Source: Paenibacillus sp. 598K (lineage in GTDB: Bacteria > Bacillota > Bacilli > Paenibacillales > Paenibacillaceae). Taken from it: DNA of 54,070 nt. Under the pieces are notes generated by a model, which saw only the letters and a program-made list of their open reading frames with translations, ran no database searches and had not been told where the DNA came from. A program made the position numbers and the translations under genes. Below, piece after piece: positions 52,577 through 54,070 of this stretch (position 1 is its first letter; each line of letters begins with the position of its first letter). The stretch lies in contig NZ_BFBX01000011.1 of assembly GCF_003851045.1 (NCBI RefSeq), positions 41,152 to 95,221 on the forward strand. The letters are read 5' to 3'.

Positions 52577-53704
52577 ATGATCAACAAAGATCGATTGGTC
52601 GAGGATTTTATGGCGCTGGTGCGGGTGGATAGCGAGACGCGGCATGAGCAGGAGATCAGCAAGGTGCTGAAGCAGCGCTTTGGAGAGCTGGGCCTGCTCG
52701 TCGAAGAGGATGATGCGGCTGCCAAGACCGGTCACGGCGCGGGTAATCTGTTCGCTACGCTCGCTCCGGCGAGCGGCGGCGAAGGGACGCCGATCTTCTT
52801 CACCTCCCATATGGATACGGTCACGCCGGGTCAGGGGATCAAGCCTCAGCTTGATGCGGACGGCTATATCCGCAGCGACGGCACGACGATCCTCGGCGCG
52901 GACGACAAAGCGGGCATCGCGGCGATGCTGGAGGCGATCCGGGTCATCCGCGAGAACAATCTGCCGCATGGGCATGTGCAATTCGTCATTACTGTCGGCG
53001 AGGAGGCCGGTCTGTACGGCGCACGGGCGATGGACCCTGCCCGTCTGAAGGCGAAGCTCGGCTTTGCGCTCGACTCTAACGGCACGATCGGCGACATCGC
53101 GGTCGCTGCGCCGACGCAGGCCAAGATTACGATGAAGGTGATTGGCAAGTCGGCCCATGCCGGCGTCAATCCGGAGGATGGCATCAGCGCTATCCAGGTC
53201 GCTGCCAAGGCAATCTCGCGGATGTCGCTCGGCCGAATCGACAAAGAAACGACCGCCAATATCGGTCGCTTCGAGGGCGGCGGCGCTACCAACATCGTCT
53301 GCGATCATGTCAGGCTCGACGCCGAGGCGCGCAGCATCGTCCAGCACAAGCTGGATGCGCAGGTCGAGTCGATGCGCGCAGCGCTGAGCAGCGCGGCTGC
53401 GGACTACGGCGCGCAAGCCGAGTTCGAGAGCGAGATTATCTATCCGGCCTTTAACTTTACAGAGTCGGATGAGGTGGTGGCGTTGGCGAGCGAAGCGATC
53501 GAGGCGATCGGCTGCACGCCGCGCACCTTCCATTCGGGCGGCGGCAGCGATGCCAATATTTTCAATGGCTTTGGCATCCCGACGGTCAACCTCGCTGTAG
53601 GCTACGAGCATATCCATACGACCAAGGAGCAGATCAAGGTCGAGGATCTGGCCAAGACGGCCCGGCTTGTCGTCGAGATTATCGGACGCGCGGCAGCCAG
53701 GTAG
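52577..53704 (+). CDS. yqjE: Tripeptidase T-like M20 zinc peptidase (YqjE)
   Basis: A cytosolic M20B peptidase, 375 residues, close to B. subtilis YqjE, which is also near the bkd genes. Metal-site blocks are FFTSHMDTVTPG (His, Asp), TTILGADDKAGIAAMLEAIR (bridging Asp), ITVGEEAGLYGARAM (catalytic and ligand Glu), ALDSNGTIGDI (Asp) and the C-terminal His in GYEHIHTTKEQIK. A dimerisation domain (about 180-290) carries SAHAGVNPEDGISA. The ATG at 52577 follows GGAGGAAAG; its exact peptide substrates are unknown. Confidence 0.93.
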   Translation: MINKDRLVEDFMALVRVDSETRHEQEISKVLKQRFGELGLLVEEDDAAAKTGHGAGNLFATLAPASGGEGTPIFFTSHMDTVTPGQGIKPQLDADGYIRSDGTTILGADDKAGIAAMLEAIRVIRENNLPHGHVQFVITVGEEAGLYGARAMDPARLKAKLGFALDSNGTIGDIAVAAPTQAKITMKVIGKSAHAGVNPEDGISAIQVAAKAISRMSLGRIDKETTANIGRFEGGGATNIVCDHVRLDAEARSIVQHKLDAQVESMRAALSSAAADYGAQAEFESEIIYPAFNFTESDEVVALASEAIEAIGCTPRTFHSGGGSDANIFNGFGIPTVNLAVGYEHIHTTKEQIKVEDLAKTARLVVEIIGRAAAR

Positions 53705-53722
53705 ATGGCATACAACTTTCAG

Positions 53723-53757
53723 ACAGGTTAACCGCGAGCTTGCGGTTGACCTGTTTT
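53723..53757. terminator. Bidirectional terminator between yqjE and mciZ
   Basis: ACAGGTTAACCGC-GAGCTT-GCGGTTGACCTGT, a 13-bp stem with one mismatch, then TTTTC; the mciZ stop codon lies inside it on the other strand. Confidence 0.82.
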
Positions 53758-53910
53758 CGAGTTGGCGGAGCTCGATGGCGCACCGCTCTGCAGATAGCTG
53801 CTCAGCGTCGCGCCTGCGCCGCCCGCGCGCGCCAGCTTGCGCAGCGTATGGCGGACCTCCCATGCCTTGCCTACGATGCGAAGCTGGTTATCGTTCATGT
53901 CGCGTCTCAT
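53728..53910 (-). CDS. mciZ: Z-ring inhibitor peptide MciZ
   Basis: A 60-residue protein whose N-terminal half fits MciZ, the mother-cell inhibitor that caps FtsZ filaments during sporulation. The key block is NQLRIVGKAWEVRHTLRKLA, equivalent to VGKAWEIRAKLKEYG in the 40-residue B. subtilis peptide, followed by a short hydrophobic segment (ATLSSYLQS). About 20 extra Ser/Pro/Gln-rich residues follow at the C terminus. The ATG at 53910 has AGGGGG (53919-53924) at good spacing; ATG 53898 is possible. Its terminator hairpin overlaps the stop. Confidence 0.75.
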   Translation of the reverse strand: MRRDMNDNQLRIVGKAWEVRHTLRKLARAGGAGATLSSYLQSGAPSSSANSKTGQPQARG

Positions 53911-53957
53911 CCCGGATACCCCCTATCGGATACCCTCAATTGAAAGCCTACGGTCAC

Positions 53958-54070
53958 GGGATCGATCTTCCGATCGCTGTTGTCCCCAGATTTCTTGATT
54001 TTGAACCGAATTAGCGGTTGAAATCCGGGGACAGCGTATGCTTACGAAGCTAGCTTTTCTGCGAAAAGCT
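53958..54070. repeat. Large imperfect inverted repeat at the window end
   Basis: GCTGTTGTCCCCAGATTTC (53976-53994) pairs with GAAATCCGGGGACAGC (54020-54035), with a three-base insert and one mismatch. A nested AACCG/CGGTT stem sits in its loop. A second hairpin AGCTTTT/AAAAGCT (54052-54058 with 54064-54070) ends the window. From memory, such TGTCCCC...GGGGACA elements recur between genes in Paenibacillus; no other copy is in this window. No gene is visible in this stretch, and the next gene lies beyond the edge. Confidence 0.5.

Overview
The window comes from the chromosome of a GC-rich, spore-forming Bacillota, most likely Paenibacillaceae (Paenibacillus or a close relative). The reasons are the complete spoIIIA operon, spoIVB, spo0A, splB and mciZ; a gene order that follows the Bacillus subtilis yqh/yqx/yqj region almost step by step; many GTG and TTG starts with strong AAGGAGG-type ribosome sites; and a YesN/YesM - LipO/LplB/YtcP sugar-uptake module typical of Paenibacillus. 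No phage, transposase, CRISPR array, rRNA or tRNA was seen.

Layout. 1-2.8 kb: yidD, then a methionine-type T-box leader and metG. 2.8-6.6 kb: a zinc-uptake operon (znuA-znuC-znuB) behind a consensus promoter overlapped by a Zur-like box, followed closely by ccdA. 6.6-8.3 kb: splB (spore photoproduct lyase) divergent from mntR. 8.4-16.2 kb: yqhP, yqhQ, yqhR, aroQ, papA, efp and yqhV as in B. subtilis, with lysC, a DUF441 gene and a comA-type phosphosulfolactate synthase gene inserted between efp and yqhV. 16.2-21.8 kb: spoIIIAA-AH, the mother-cell half of the feeding-tube channel, with a sigma-E-like promoter. 21.9-32.2 kb: accB-accC-yqhY-amaP-DUF2273-nusB-folD-xseA-xseB-ispA-dxs-tlyA, a housekeeping block for fatty-acid, folate, isoprenoid and RNA functions. 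32.2-37.8 kb: an AT-rich spacer, an unrecognised membrane-anchored protein, argR, recN, spoIVB and spo0A. The spo0A control region carries three 0A boxes and a sigma-H-like promoter.

37.8-46.2 kb is an accessory carbohydrate region: an esterase gene divergent from a two-component system and an ABC importer, with a full-consensus cre (CcpA) site in front of the regulator. Between it and the next block lies an orphan promoter, a short hairpin and a terminator that may define a small RNA of about 75 nt. 46.3-53.9 kb: a DUF2627 gene (convergent), lpd, bkdAA-bkdAB-bkdB (branched-chain 2-oxoacid dehydrogenase), lipB, the antisense miniprotein gene prli42, a PepT-like peptidase (yqjE) and mciZ. A FapR-like palindrome precedes bkdAA. 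The window ends in a large imperfect inverted repeat.

How it fits together: most genes are core functions, and the sporulation genes cover initiation (spo0A), arrest of division (mciZ), the engulfed-forespore channel (spoIIIA), the sigma-K checkpoint protease (spoIVB), spore chemistry (comA) and germination repair (splB). The bkd-lipB group makes branched-chain acyl-CoA primers and also the octanoyl group its E2 needs, which links it to accBC and fatty-acid synthesis. I see no clear new multi-gene system. The less-described items are the FapR-like site on bkd, the candidate small RNA, the repeated hairpins, the uncharacterised protein before argR and its hairpin leader, and the two tiny genes prli42 and mciZ.
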